NCBI RefSeq assembly: GCF_003473485.1 | Contig: NC_053044.1 | Span: 50,756,091 to 50,820,090 of the forward strand | Direction of reading: 5' to 3' | Origin: Medicago truncatula | Taxonomy: Eukaryota > Streptophyta > Magnoliopsida > Fabales > Fabaceae | Length of the DNA: 64,000 bases | In this document: positions 25,443 to 40,039 of the stretch, piece by piece | How the letters are laid out: each line of letters starts with the position of its first letter | Numbering within the stretch: position 1 is the first letter of the stretch | Position numbers and translations under genes: made by a program | Notes under the pieces: model-generated | The model's database searches: none | Seen by the model: the letters and a program-made list of their open reading frames with translations, nothing else | Told to the model about the DNA's origin: nothing

Positions 25443-27367
25443 CGGAAATGGCGAAGAAGAAATGGCGTGCAATTTTTTGAATTGTAATCAAAGGAGCTTA
25501 CCATTTCGTTATTTGGGGTTGCCGGTAGGAGAAAATCCGGGTAGAATTGCAACTTGGGAACCGCTTTTGGAACATCTCGCGAAGAAGTTGAATTCTTGGG
25601 GAAATAAATATATAAGCCTTGGAGGGAGAATTGTTCTCTTGAATCCCATATTAAGTTCTATTCCTATTTTTCATCTTTCTTTTTTCAAATTGCCAGCTAC
25701 GGTTTGGAAGAAGATTGTTAGAATTCAAAGGGAGTTCCTTTGGGGAGGTGCGGCGGGAGGTAGGAAAATTAGATGGGTGAAGTGGAGTGTGGTGTGTCAA
25801 CCGAAGGAAATGGGTGGTCTCGGGGTAAAGGATGTGAGATTGATGAATTTGAGCTTGTTAGCCAAGTGGAGGTGGAGGTTGTTGAATGGTGAAGATGCTC
25901 TTTGGAAGGAGGTGCTTGAGGAGAGATATGGGAGGGAGGTTTGCACTAAATTGGAAGGTGGGGGGGACTATTGCATGCGTAATGCTTCCAAGTGGTGGAA
26001 GGATTTGGTGAATCTAGATAAAGGTGGGGAGGAGTTTTAGTTTAATGAAAAGATAGAAAGGTGTGTGGGGAATGGGGTTAATACAAGTTTTTGGAAGGTG
26101 GCATGGAGAGGTGAGGTTCCCTTTAAGGATAAATATCAAAGACTCTTCTCGATATCTAATTAACAAGAGGCGACGGTGGAGGCAATGAGGGTTGTAAATT
26201 TACAAGGTCAGAGATGGGGCTTTACGTGGAGGCGTCGACTATTTGTGTGGGAAGAAACCCTTCTTGCGAGCTTATTGTGTGAGTTGGATGGTTTCTTGGG
26301 CTCAAATGAAGAGGATAGGTGGAGGTGGAAGTTGGGGGAGGAGGAGGTTTACACGGTTAAATCAATGTATGTGAAGTTGGAAGGAAGGGAGGTGGAGGAT
26401 GGAGTTCACTCGGAGGGAGAGAAGCGTGTTTTTCGACACATTTGGAAGGATGGAGTTCCATCTAAGGTGGCCGCTTTTGTGTGAAGGCATTTTTAGACCG
26501 CATTTCAACTAGATTGAATTTGGAGATTAGACAATGTTTGCCCCCGGATATTTGTTCGAATTGTGTTTGGTGTGTGTCGTCGAACGAATTCACTTCCCAT
26601 ATTTTTCTTCATTGTGAGATGGCTAGGCGAATTTGGATGAAGCTTATGTCGAGGCTAGACTTGAATTTCATTATGCCCCCAAACTTGTTTATTCACTGGG
26701 AGTGTTGGAGTAGTGGTGTAATGCACAAGAAAATCCGGAAGGGGTTGAGAATGATTTGGCAAGCGGCAATTTGGAGTATTTGGAAAGCTCAAAATGATTG
26801 TATTTTTAATGGTGTGGTGACTAGTTGGGATGAGGTCGTCGATGATGTAAAGGTGCTGTCATCGAGATGGTTGTTGGGCAAATTCAATGTTCTGGCTTGT
26901 TTATATTACGAGTGGGAATGGAGCCCTCGCGATTGTTTGATGAGATGACAGTTGGTTGTTAGGTGGGGCGCTGTCTAGTTTTTGATTTGCTGGTTTTTCT
27001 GCTGCTGTCAATAGCAGTTCTGGTGTTGGGTTTTGCCTGCTGTCTTGCGCTCGAAACAGCCAGTATGTGGCTTGCTTGGTTTTTTCCTAAGTCTGTTTGT
27101 GTTGTGGAGTTGGTGCAGTTTCAGTTGGAAGGGGTTTTGGCTTATGCTAGCAGCTGTGGTGCCTATGCAGGCCTGCTATCTTTTGGTTTTTTTCTGGTTT
27201 TTTCATTAGTGCAGCTCACTTTATCTGATTTTGAGGCAGGGGTATCCTTTTGTAGGTGCTCCTCTAGGTGTGCTTTAGTTTGTATACCTCGGCCTCATGA
27301 TTTTAAGTGTTGGTCTTTCTTTCACCCTCTCGTCGAAGAATAAATTTTGCTGTTTCAAAAAAAAAAA
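25443..27367 (+). mobile_element. 5'-truncated L1-type LINE
   Basis: The sequence enters in the C-terminal third of the reverse transcriptase ORF: FRYLGLPVGENPGRIATWEP, SLGGRIVLLNPILSSIP, GGLGVKDVRLMNLSLLAKW. After stops near 26038 and a frame break near 26481 it continues into zf-RVT (VFRHIWKDGVPSKVAAFV, CVWCVSSNEFTSHIFLHCE, IWQAAIWSIWKAQND). It then has a ~400-base 3' UTR ending in AATAAATTTTGCTGTTTC and an A run (27357-27367). The hexamer attacg lies just before the start and just after the A run, a possible short target duplication. The low number of breaks suggests moderate age. Confidence 0.88.
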
Positions 27368-28078
27368 TTACGCCACCAACTATTTTCATAAACTCCAGAT
27401 TTCTGTCAAGACAACTTCACTGGCATCAATTCAATTCATGGCCGATACCGTCACCCCGGAAAAGTGAACTCACCGTCACCGTTGGACACACCTCTTCAAC
27501 TCTGATATGGGTTCCGGTTCGATCTCGCGAAGATGCTGATTTTTTCCAGTGGCGCAATCGATAGCAACGACTGGCAGGTCGTAGATGTGGGTGATGTACT
27601 CAAGGAAGTTTGCGGTGGGCTTGCAGAGGTTTTTGTTATGGCTCACACGACCAACCGTATTGCTTCCGCTAGAACAATTGTTAAGAACAAGAGCTATTTA
27701 GAATGTTTTCTTAGTATAATAGTGATGATCTGTTGCTAATGAGTTAATTAGTGGCTATTGAAGACACACTCTGTTTTATTATAATAGTGATGATGATCTG
27801 TTGCTCACACAACCAAACGTATTGCTTTTGTCTTGTTTTTTTATGCTAAAAAAAGTGTAGAAACAGTAGCGCGTGGATATTAGGATTTTACAAGCGTCCG
27901 TGAAAATTCTTACCGCAATATCCGTACTCGATAGCAATTATCAACAAGGTTTACACATTATTTGACTTTCTTAGTTGGATATCATTCAGAATTTTGATAT
28001 TATGTAGTACTTGATCTTCATATTTAAAATTGAGACAGAGTTGGCAGGATCATGCCAACTATGCTTAAAATATAAAAA
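27368..28078. other. Spacer with a higher-GC, protein-like patch
   Basis: At 27400-27740 the GC content rises, and the frame at 27533-27739 reads SNDWQVVDVGDVLKEVCGG and continues to FVMAHTTNRIASA. I do not recognise it. It may be a captured or decayed exon. The rest is AT-rich. Confidence 0.3.
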
Positions 28079-28494
28079 GGGTCAAATGCATCTAAAGGTT
28101 CTTTAAGTTTTTCGTTTTTTTTAAAGTGGTCCTTTAAGTTTCAAAAGTCTCAAACAAGTCCTTTTAATTTTTGAATCGTTTCCAACAAGTCATATCGTAG
28201 ATAGCATAGTTGGTAATTGCTTCCTTGAACTCATCTTTGGTACCAAATCTGGCTCCTAACACCCACTTAAAATTAGTCATCTTTTTAGGTATGGCAAATG
28301 GTGGATAATGCTCTTTGTTGCTATCATCTTAATCATCATCATCATCCTTTAAAAGGACTTGTTTGAAACGATTCAAAAACTAAAAGGACTTGTTTGGGAC
28401 TTTTGAAATTTAAAGACTTGTTTGGGACTTTTGAAACTTAAAGGACCACTTTGGAAAAAACGAAAAACTTAAAGAACCTTTAGATGCATTTGAC
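28079..28494 (-). mobile_element. Mutator-derived MITE retaining a MuDR transposase fragment
   Basis: The ends GGGTCAAATGCATCTAAAGG and, inverted, AGGTCAAATGCATCTAAAGG continue into ~110-base inverted arms. The centre, read on the minus strand from about 28355 to 28190, encodes an Asp run then PPFAIPKKMTNFKWVLGARF and GTKDEFKEAITNYAIYD. This is the pattern of the N-terminal MuDR domain of MULE transposases (F..G..F..K.EFK.AI..YAI). One stop interrupts the Asp run. The element is thus an internal-deletion derivative of an autonomous MULE. Confidence 0.75.
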
Positions 28495-30879
28495 CTAAAA
28501 AAATACTATAAATAATTACTATATTCTTAAAAATATATCTAATTAATAAGAGGTATGATTACCTCTGTTATAATCTACTATTTTGGTTCTGCCCTCTCTT
28601 TAGAAATCTTCCGCCACCTCACCCTTTTTTTTCGAAACCTTCATCACTTACGATGTACCAACATGCAACGATGGTGCGATGAGTGGCGTCGTCCCCCCGC
28701 ACCACCCTTTTTCCGATTCCCACAACAATTCGTGTCGTTGGTTTCCGATTCAACCAGTACCGCATCAGCTACGGGTGGTGGTTGCTTAGTTGTTGGTATT
28801 CGTAAATTGTTGGTTGTCACCAGCGATCTTGTTTGGTTTTATGTGTTGGCTTCTCAATGGCAGAACCCCGCGTTGGTTTGGTTGAAACCCGAAAGGGTCC
28901 GTTCTTTATCCTATATTTTGCCACCGTTTTAGACCTTTTTCGTCGATGTGTGGATTGGTTATGGTGGGTCATTCGAATCCGCCGTCTCCTCCCTTTCTTT
29001 GGAGGTCGTTGCGGTTCTATGTAGGGCCAGAAATAACTGTTGATTTGATGTTGATCATAGCAGTAAACAGTTAGTGCGTGTGGATTTGTTAATTACCGTG
29101 TTGGCGGTTGAATCTACTCCCCACTCTCAAGAATATGTATGTGTTTCGTATCCCGTTAATCCTTGATTAACATGAGACTGTGTGGATTTGCAAGAGTCGT
29201 TAATGGTTGTTTCCGTTGATGCAGGGAGTTGATGGCACGTGATCCGATTTTGTGTTGAAGATCGATCAATTCGCTAAATTATAGACCCGTTTTGCCCTCA
29301 CAAACGTCTATCGTTAACGATATTCATTTGTTAGAATTAATTATGGTTGAATCCACTTTGTTGATCTTTTTTCATGTATTACCCGTTAGGGTGGATCCAC
29401 TTGGATTGACTGGATCAGATTTTTTGTCCTCCCAGGTTTTATATAATTTTTTTCCTTTTTTTAATAATATATATGAGCAACAGGCAATCGATTAAAGTAG
29501 GGTAACAACTTAATTGAAATTATTCTTTTTGCTCTTGTCTTATAAAAATATAATAAAAAATCTACCACTTTGAATAAACCTATTACTTTTTTTATTTAAT
29601 CACAATACTCTCTTGGATTTCAATTATAAAAAAAATATAGAAGTTCAAAAATTTACTTATATGCAATTAGTTTTCTCGAATGTTTCTAAAAAAAATAAAA
29701 TTATGAAAAGTACCATCTATTGGAACTTGTTTCATGAGAATAAAAAATATTAAAAATAAAACTTACGTGAATTAAAATGTATATTAGGATAAATAACATT
29801 AAATAGAGTCAAAGTAAGTTATATATTTTTTTTAGTTTAAGATAATAAAAGGTAGTTGTTTATTTTTTATATCTAAGATTGGAGATAGTCCCTAAAAAAA
29901 TATTGGAGAGAGTATTTCTCTCGGAAGCAAATTATCTCTAGTGAGAAAAATTTGAGAAATTTTTTTTATTTAATCTCCTCTCTTCATTTTTTTTTAATTA
30001 GAGATTAAGGATCACAAATTAAAACAATCTAACCTAATTTCGTTACGTTTTAGTGTAGTTATGATTTCGAATTCATCGTTTCCCCTTTTTTCCAAGCAAA
30101 CACTTCCTCCTTCTTAATGTTCCTAACCGAAATCCACAAACTAAAACCTCCATCAAACATGGGGAAGAAAAATGTAGGAGATCTATGTCAACCCACTCAA
30201 TTTCATGCAAGTTCTTCACCTCCTCAATGGTGATCCTAAGAGTAAGGTTAAAAAATTATTTTGGTATGCTAATGTGGGTTAGATCAGGCAACTAAAAATA
30301 AAGATAATTGTTTTACCATTTATTAGAAAATGTATTTACTAAAAGGATTGTGAAAAAAATCTCCTTCATCAAAATAAGCATACATTTTCTTTAGTTCTTT
30401 TTGTTTCCATAATTTAACAGTTGACTTTGATCTTAGTTGATTGAAAAGAATTTTCTAACATCGTTTTCCAATCTCTAAAGAAACAAATAAAATGGTTCAA
30501 GTAAATGAACAAATAAGTACGTTTTAATGGTATTAAATAATCAAGTTGATAGTTATAAATACTTACCTAGGACCAACTTAACTTTTGCCAACAAAATATT
30601 CAGATTCGTCTTTTTAAATTTACCAGAAGATAGAAAAAAGAGTACGTTCAAACTGATATCTCTTAAAAATTAATTGACAAATAATTAAAATAATAATTAA
30701 ATATCATAATGTATTATATATTAAAAATAAAAACAAATCGATATCACCCATTCGAATTCAATTCAATGTTCTTGTAATGTATCTTTGTATTCTCCTTCAA
30801 TATCCACCACAATTGGTTTAATTTCTTTCATTCTTCAAGGCTTACTTAAGTAAAAATTATTTTATTGAATCCTTATTAT
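28495..30879. other. Spacer with unassigned higher-GC segment
   Basis: Between 28600 and 29030 there are overlapping open frames (28555-28932, 28833-29024) of higher GC and no recognisable domain. They resemble the 5' part of a decayed gene or element. The remainder (29500-30879) is very AT-rich and shows no gene. Confidence 0.3.
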
Positions 30880-32180
30880 TTTTAGTGTGGAGAGAGAGCG
30901 GAAGCTAGAAAAGTCAGTTGGGTTAAGTGAGATAAGGTGTGTCTTGGTCGATATAGTTGTTGCTTGAGGGTTCGTATAATGCAGAATTATTTTAACTTAT
31001 CTTTGTTACGTGAATAGTTTTGGAGGCTAATATGGATCAATGAGTTTGCATTTTAAAATTTTAGCTTCTTAGAATAGGTTGGGTGAGTTCATGTGAAGAG
31101 TGGGGACAATTAAGCGTATGTGTGGTAAAATTACTTCCATGGTGTTAAAATAGGGGCGGAGTGGGGATTAGAAATTGGTTTGATGACAACTTGATGATAG
31201 AGGAGAGTAATGAGAAAAATACTCCTTTTTTTGCAATGATTCGTGGTTGTAGAGTGGTCCTTTGTGTGATATATTTAGAAGAACTTTTGAGTTATATCAA
31301 AATAACTTTGTGCCATTTAATTAGGAGATACGTAGGTTAGGGTTGGATGGGGTGGAGACGATGTCATAGAATTTTTCTTGGAATGAGGTGCAAGGGATAT
31401 ATTGTTGTTATTTGTTGGACAACATTATTTTTAATGCTAGCGTTTTTTATAAGTTTCTTTAGAGTTGATCATGGTGAAAGGTACCCTAACAAAGGGGTAT
31501 ATCATCTAGTTGCAAGTGGAGCATGATGAACCTATGGCTCTAAAAAATCTCATTAGGAACAAAGTAGCTCCTCTAAATGTCTCTCTCTTTTCGTGGAGGC
31601 TCTTGAATATATGAATTCTAATAAATGGCAACTTAGCTTGATGGAGTATTTAAAATATGAACTTATTTTTATGTTCTGGCGTATGTGAAAAAGAGGAGAA
31701 TTATCTTTTTTATTTTTAGTGTGAATTCTTTAGTAGCATATGACATAATATTCTAAAGTGGTTGGAATTATTGTGTTCTTCCAATTAATTATTGTGAGGG
31801 TACTCTTCATTTCAGTGGTTCTCAATTGTTCCAAAAAAAATTCATTTTAGTTTTCATTTCATTTTGCTCACTTGCATTTGAATTATTTGGAAAGACAAAG
31901 ATTCTTACTTTTTTGTCACAAGAACCAGTTTATGGTGTTGTTAGATAAATTTACATTTCTCGTTTTCTGGATACAAAATACTAAGAAATCATGTATGTAT
32001 TTTGAGTTGAAATGTCGGTGGAACAATCTTTCTACTTATCTTGGTTATTCTACCTCATGATTTGGTTCTTTTGTATCTATGCATCTTGAACTTTGTATTT
32101 TCCTTTATTGTGCACATCTTGTGCTTGAAGGGTTTTTAATATAATTGATTTGAGGTCTTCATGCAAAAAAATTCCACCCC
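30880..32180 (+). mobile_element. Heavily decayed L1-type LINE
   Basis: Fragments in shifting frames match the same region of LINE ORF2 as the copy at 25443: ARKVSWVK followed by DKVCLG, SLLRE before WRLIW, DSWL then PLCDIFRRTFELYQ, and SLSFRGGS followed by NILKWLE. Stops and frame breaks are too numerous to count by eye, so the copy is old. It appears to end near an A-rich tract at about 32165-32171. Confidence 0.55.
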
Positions 32181-33636
32181 AGTCAAGCCACCAACTAAAT
32201 CAATATATAATTTATTTCATGTTGTTAGAAAGGGATACGGGTTTGAAATTAGTTTGATGATAAAAATATGATTCAAATTATATTTCATGTCGTAAGAATC
32301 ATTGAAAACATCATATGTAGTGTAAACGAATACATGTTTGTAGGGACCAAAGAAGATTTAGATATTTTGACTTTTGTGTTAATTGTAAAATTCAGTTTGT
32401 ATTCGTTGTGTGATGGTCTATACGAACAACTGTTGCAAGCAAAATCAAATGAGGAAATCGTGAACACCATTCCCTCTTGGAACTGCTCCTTGAACTTGTA
32501 GATCAATGTTCTTCGTATAAACGCACCTATTCTATCACCCTAGATAACAAAGATTAAAACACTATACTTTAAACAAACAAAAAAACCGTATGAAAAAAGT
32601 ATCTTTCGATCTATTAGAACCAACTCCTTAGAAAATTGTAGTTTTTTTATTTTTGTAGTCTTGAACAAACCAAGCAAGAACAACCCTCACAATCAATGTC
32701 CACGATTATTTTCTAGGCGAAACATCAGAGATGAAGTCGTGTTTCGTAGACATTTTTCTTTGCAATAGAAAAAATTACAGAAATTACTTAGAATATAGAT
32801 ATCAGAGAACCAGAGAACATAAAAAGAAGAACTATATTTTGTGATTGTTGTGTACTCGTATCCAAAAGCGCTACTATTTATATAGAAAAATAGTACCATA
32901 ACGGTTAATATCTATTAATTATTAATTTGACCGTTTTAAAATTAATATTATCAACGTATTTAATATTTTAAAATATGCATTAAACGATTAGATTATATTT
33001 CATGTAACCTACAAAGAATTAACTTCATAACATTTGAAATTTAATAATATCTTATTAATATTAAGTAATATAATTTTATAACGAATAAAAATTAATTATA
33101 TAACCTTAAAAATTAATTACTACAATTAAATTTTTAATTAGTTGGTTACTGTCATAGTGTAACGGACCAAAATTGAAAATATAATTTATTCAAGTTAATT
33201 GTTATAATTTTGTAACTACCAAATTTTTAATGTACCATATAAATGTTAATCGAATAATAATTATATTAATAATCATTTGATTGTAACATACAAATTTTTA
33301 ATGTAACATATATATTTTAATCGAAACAATTATTATATTAATAATTATTTGATTGTAACCAACTATGTATTTAATGTACAATTTAATGATTAATAAAAAA
33401 TGGTTTTTAATAATAATTTATAATTATTAAGTTTGTATTAAAAATTGGGAGAAATTTTTGGAACAAATGTCAAGTAGGATTATGATGATGTGGATATCTT
33501 TAGATAAGAGAATTTTAGAATAAACTATTTCCAATAACTCTAAATTATTAGAATAAACTATTTCCAATAACTCTAAACTATTTCCAATAACTCTAAGGTT
33601 CTCCACTTCTTCTAAATAATTTACTCTTATGAAGTA
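32181..33636. other. AT-rich spacer
   Basis: A minus-strand CTATATAAATAG with a leader-like region (32880 down to 32510) resembles a promoter or LTR but no gene follows. A ~24-base phrase TTTCCAATAACTCTAAA-TTATT is repeated around 33527-33597. Confidence 0.3.
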
Positions 33637-33783
33637 CACTCTCCGGTCAGTATTATAAGCAAAACTTTGTATTTTAAATTCATTCAATTAATGATGTATA
33701 TGATTTTTATTATAGATCATATACATCATTTAATGAATGAATCTAAAATGTAAAATTTTACTTATGATAATGACCGGAGGGTG
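33637..33783. mobile_element. Stowaway (Tc1/mariner) MITE, copy 1
   Basis: The ends read CACTCTCCGGTC and, inverted, CACCCTCCGGTC. The element is 147 bp, almost fully palindromic, and flanked by TA on both sides (33635-33636 and 33784-33785), the Stowaway target duplication. The core ATTCATT-AATGATGTATATGAT is shared with the element at 41578. Confidence 0.85.
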
Positions 33784-34036
33784 TAGTTGTTAATTCAATC
33801 AATTGAAAAACAACGATTTTTATAAAGAGAGAATGTTAACTAGTGTCCCAAACACAATGGTTAAACATTTAAAACAAATAAATTTTTATTGAAAAGTTGT
33901 GTAATCATTATTTTATAAAAAATAAAGTCTTATATTTTTAAGACAAAATTTCTATTTATAGATTAACACTTATTAACAAAACCCTTTTTATAAATATGTT
34001 TTTCCACATGTTCTTGTTATCTTGTATTCGGCAAAA

Positions 34037-34207
34037 GTTATGGTGCATAAGTTATTTCCTTATGCACCGTGCATAAACACATCACAACCATCAGATTTCT
34101 TTTATTTTGAATAAAAATGATTTTGGCTCACTTTGGGGGTGTAGGAAACAATTATGTTGGGATTTATGCACGGTGCATAAGGAAAGGATTTCCTTATGCA
34201 CCATAAC
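34037..34207. repeat. Inverted-repeat MITE-like unit
   Basis: GTTATGGTGCATAAG at 34037 is repeated inverted near 34192-34207, and a second pair (CTTATGCACCGTGCATAAA versus TTTATGCACGGTGCATAAGG) lies just inside. The superfamily is unclear because no target duplication is seen. Confidence 0.6.
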
Positions 34208-35225
34208 CACTCCCGCTTCCTATTGGAAAACGTACTTTTCATTCAACTAATTTATTTTCATGGCTGTTGGGATATTTTCTTTTCAAAGATTCAACTTTCA
34301 AGGGGAGATCCACAAATAATTGTCCGTCCATCAGGTCCCGATTTTTCTGGGACATACCGTCTGATTCGTACACACTTTTGGTCGGTCACATGACATCTGA
34401 AGCTGAAATAGAAATTTAATTTGGTATTTTTGTCAAAGAAAACATAAATTAATTTAGTATTTTTTTTTTGGTACATTTTTAATTTAGTATTTTATAATAA
34501 AAAAATGGCATATTGCTCTGAAAAAATGTGATGTTATTTTACATATATAAAGTCTTTTTTTAGGGAATTTTAACATATATAAAGGTGGCCTTGTATTTCA
34601 ATGTCATATAAAAATATATCATTTTATAATAGTAACTGTTTTTTTTAGGGAATCATTTATAATTAACTGTTGGTAACCTGGTTTGTAGGAATGTCTATAA
34701 CATAGTATTTCTCAAACAGATAAAACATCTAAACATTTTTTTATTGTCATGTATCTTGTAAATTTTGCCCAAATTTTTCGTCTTGACATTGAACTAGTGG
34801 TGTTTTCTCAAACAACAACTCTACTCAGACCACTCAATTTATAGTTTTGATTTTCAATGAAAATAAAGTGATGGAGTGTGATACTGATGACTTCTTTTTG
34901 GATTATTTTGAAGAAGTGTAATCAAGTTATTTTGATTTTACAGACCCTCTTATTGAGTTGGTGAAGATTTTGATTTGGTTTTGGATTAAAACTAAAGCCA
35001 GGTTTCTCTAACAAATCATTTCAATGAAGTTCTCAAACTACTTAGATGTTTATGTGTGGTAACCGTAGGAATCATTTTTTGTTTTTGTTGGATTGGTCGT
35101 TTGTTTAGGTGTTTTTATTTTCTGACTCTCATCTCCTATCAATCTTAACACTTCTTGTACTTTGATTGTTATATTTCTTTTTTTGGCTTATTCTATAAAA
35201 AAGATATATTACATATTATATTTAA
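34208..35225. other. AT-rich spacer
   Basis: No gene was recognised. Confidence 0.3.
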
Positions 35226-35579
35226 GGCTAAAATATGGTTTTGGTCCCTGCAAATATGCTTCGTTTTGGTTTTAGTCCCTGCAAAAAAATTTTGTTGTTT
35301 TTGGTCCCTGCAAATATGTCTCATTTTGGTTTTGGTCCCTTGCTCCACTTTTGTGATAATTTGTACACGTGTCACATGATGACTGAACCATTTATTAGAG
35401 AAATAGTCCCTGCAAAATCTTTTGATTTTGAAAAAGGTCCCTGCAAAATATATTTTTTTTGGACAGGGACTATTTCCAAAAACAAAATATTTTGCAGGGA
35501 CCAAAAACAACAATTTTTTTTTACAGGGACTAAAACCAAAACGAGACATATTTGCAGGGACCAAAACCATATTTTAGCC
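35226..35579. mobile_element. Mutator-like MITE with perfect 9-bp target duplication
   Basis: The ends are GGCTAAAATATGG in both orientations, followed by long inverted arms with repeated GGTCCCTGCAAA words. The 9-mer tatatttaa flanks both ends exactly (35217-35225 and 35580-35588). No transposase remnant is visible in the ~70-base centre. Confidence 0.9.
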
Positions 35580-35588
35580 TATATTTAA

Positions 35589-37066
35589 AGGTCATGATAA
35601 CATGTATCTTGTTTTCTAAAAAAAAAAAACATGTATCTTGAGAATAAGAAATTCATAAAAGAAATTTTTGTTTTGGAAATACTACCAAACCGTTTGACAA
35701 AGTAATATAACACAACACTTATAAAGTTATCTATTTTAATTTAATTTCAACCGTAACTCCAAAAATACTATTTTCACTTTGCACTTATGTTAGTAGAAAA
35801 AACATTAAATTGATAGAGATAGTTTGATAAAAAAAAAATTGATAAAATAATAAGTGTTTTTGCTAACAAATACCCTAAAAATGTGTGTGGATGGGGAAAT
35901 GTTTTAAGGTAATGTAATGTTTTGAGATAATTTAAATATGTTTAGGTGAATTCCATTGTTTGGATGATAATTTATAGAATTTTAAAAATGATAGAAATTT
36001 ATGAAGTATTTTGTTCAAGTTAAATTTAGAGAATTTCAAATGACTTCTAAAAGTTAAGATTTTTAAATTTCTTCATTGACTAAACCACCAATTTGGTCTC
36101 TATCATTGTAACTTGTAAGTCTAACTTTATTAATATATTAAAAGTTTCCCAATTAGATTCATGTCTCTATGTTTGTCACATGACGAGACAATTAATCGAA
36201 AAACTTTTGATAAAACCAATGACTATTTTGAAATATTGTCAAAAGTTTTTCAATTAGATCCCTGTCTCTATGTTTTTGTCATATAACGAGGGACTTAATT
36301 GAGAAACTTTTGACAAATACTATTTTGAATTATTAATAGAGTCAGGAACTAATTTGAGAGTGACTTTCAAAAAATTTAAATTGATCCCAAAAAATTGCAA
36401 CTCAACCCCTTAACTTTTAAGAATTTGCAAGTTGACCCCTCAAAATTTCCAAAATTTGCAAATTGACCCCTAATTTTAGTTTTCAAATTTTGCCCAAAAA
36501 TTAAAATTTATAAAAGTTTTCCAAAAACGATGACAATAAAACTTTTTATTGTTTCATCCAAACAAAAATATTTAAAAACAAAGACAATTTAATTCAATTA
36601 TTTGAATTGCCTAGCATTTAAAACTCTTTAAAAAAATTCAATCACCTCGTCCAAACACTGGATATTTGCTAGACATTTGTTAGCATTCTCTTGTGGAGAG
36701 ACCATTTAATTGTTTCTCAATCTTATATTATATAGAAAAACCCTTTCCAGATGATAAAAAAAACTCAGTTGTAAATAAAACTCGTGTGTTTATTATACCG
36801 TGAAAAAGATAAAATAAAAAACGTGTTTAACGTATTCATGCATAGAATAATTTAATATATTTTTGGTAAATAACAACCTTTTCAAATTCACACTAGATAA
36901 CAACGACCGACGTATTAATAAGTGGTCAATATAGTACGTCTTCCTCTACCCAAATATACAGGTATATAAAACACCAAATACACATGCTAACACACACAAC
37001 GAAACAAATTCTCTACTTGTCACTTTCTTATCTCTGCTTTTTTTATTTGATCTCTGAATCTCAACT
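35589..37066. other. Spacer and promoter of the first PRISE gene
   Basis: A ~101-base tandem duplication is visible around 36139-36338, both units containing AAGTTT, CAATTAGAT, TGTCTCTATGTTT and ACTATTTTGAA. The final 110 bases form the promoter, with a TATA box annotated separately. Confidence 0.45.
36963..36970 (+). promoter_or_regulatory. TATA box of PRISE copy 1
   Basis: TATATAAA stands 97 bases before the start codon at 37067. Confidence 0.6.
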
Positions 37067-38328
<1,262 letters not shown>

Positions 38329-39367
38329 GTGAGTGAAATCAAATTTGATCCAACTTATTATCGTTCTACTTTCATCAGTTAGTTTGTTTTCTTTATTTAT
38401 CATCTAGAATAAGTAAGATTCGAGGGAGAATTGTGATTTAATAAAATGAGATTGTCTATCATTTATGTTGTGAGTTCTGTTTTTTCTGCTGTACTAATAA
38501 TGTTGTTGTACTGGGAGATCAACTCTGTTTTTATGAATTTTTGACTCAGCTATCCAGTTTCATTACATTAGAATGGGGTTGTTGTTTGCAAGATAATAGT
38601 CTCAGGAGAAAAGTTCAGATTGAATGTCTATTATGGTTAATATTTTTGACAACAAATTATTATGTTCTTAAGAACTTGTAAACTGATTTGGTTAGATAAG
38701 CTGGTTTAGGTTTTGTGTCACACGAGTCGTGTGTAGTTGCAGCTTTGAGTACGTACGCTCATGGTACAGTCTAACTGTCTAGTGATGGAGTAATAATTTA
38801 AAGGATTAAATTGATAGTAATGTTTACATGAAAAATAATGTTTTGATGATGGTGGTGTGTAACTCAAGATGAGGTAGTACCTTCGTCCCACAATACATGA
38901 CAGACACAGTTGACCGTGTTACGCATGACAATGCATAATTTTGAGTTTAAATATCTTGAATAGTATATTAGAAAAAATTATGAAAATTTAATATTTTTAA
39001 AATACTCATCGAGATGAATCTAACGACATCTTATATGATATTATTTATCTTTATATATTAGTAGAAAAATATGATCAAAGTAAATTAGATCAAAATTGCA
39101 CATCTTCAAATGGGTCATATATTGCGGAACAGGAGTAATACAAATGGATGCCACAACGGCTAAACCAATTAGAGGCAGAATACCAAGACCACATACACAT
39201 TCTATCAAATTCAAAGTTTACATTCCTACAAGCTACCACCACTTGGTACTTGGTATGGTAGTGCTCTGTTTCAAGACAAGTCAACCACTAGTAATGGTCT
39301 GTGCTAATTCCCACTTTCAAAAAGTGAAAAAGACATGTGTTAAGTGTGTAAAACATGGGGTGACTCT
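38329..39367. other. Spacer after PRISE copy 1
   Basis: The 3' UTR, then AT-rich sequence with no recognised gene. An open frame at 39096-39458 crosses into the hAT element and is not coding. Confidence 0.35.
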
Positions 39368-40039
39368 TAGAGCTGTCAAATGGGTCAGTCCGGCCAAAAC
39401 CGCTTCGGTTCGGTGGGCCAGCTCATATAAATGGGTCAGAGTGGGTCGGCCCACTTGATAAATGGACTTTCAAAATTGAGCCCAGTCTAATTAGTGGTGG
39501 GCTACACGGCCCGTGAGCCAACCCAGTCCATATTTCAAAATGTATTATTTTATTTTTTTCAAAAAAAAATCGACGCAATGAACAACAAAGCTACATATGA
39601 CATTTTTTTTAATAGAAATATTACATAAATTATTATACATCAAATAAATCACATGTCATCGTAAACTTTGTTAAATAATATAAAAAAGATCTATTAAATC
39701 AAGATCTATAAAGATAAATAACACAAAAGAATCAATGCAAAAGTAAAGTATTTATCACGGTTCACAAAGTGAACCTCGAAGACAACAAAATCCAATATTA
39801 CATAATAAAATAATTCAGTGTTACTTAATAAAACTATTTTATATAGTATTTATTGTTCTTAAAGAGCTGGCCCGCAAGCCCAGTGGCCCCGCCCAGGCCG
39901 ACCTTGTAAAACACAGGCTCGATGGGTTGGCCCAAAAAGGCAGGGTCGTTCTTTTCATACTTTTTTTACGGCCCGACCCACACTAAAATAGAGGGCCAGA
40001 GGGCCAGCCCGGTGGGCCTGTGCCATTTTGACAGCTCTA
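39368..40039. mobile_element. Non-autonomous hAT element with 8-bp target duplication
   Basis: Both ends read TAGAGCTGTCAAA-TGG in inverse orientation, the known terminus of a widespread plant hAT MITE group. The 8-mer gtgactct flanks both sides exactly (39360-39367 and 40040-40047). The subterminal ~150 bases on each side are rich in GGCCCA/TGGGCC words; the centre is AT-rich without a transposase frame. Confidence 0.88.

Noticed and set aside
26963-27343. A 126-codon frame after the LINE ORF
   Set aside because: It lies in the LINE 3' UTR, upstream of the A run.
32510-32900. A minus-strand LTR or promoter with CTATATAAATAG
   Set aside because: No matching second copy, ends or downstream gene could be seen.
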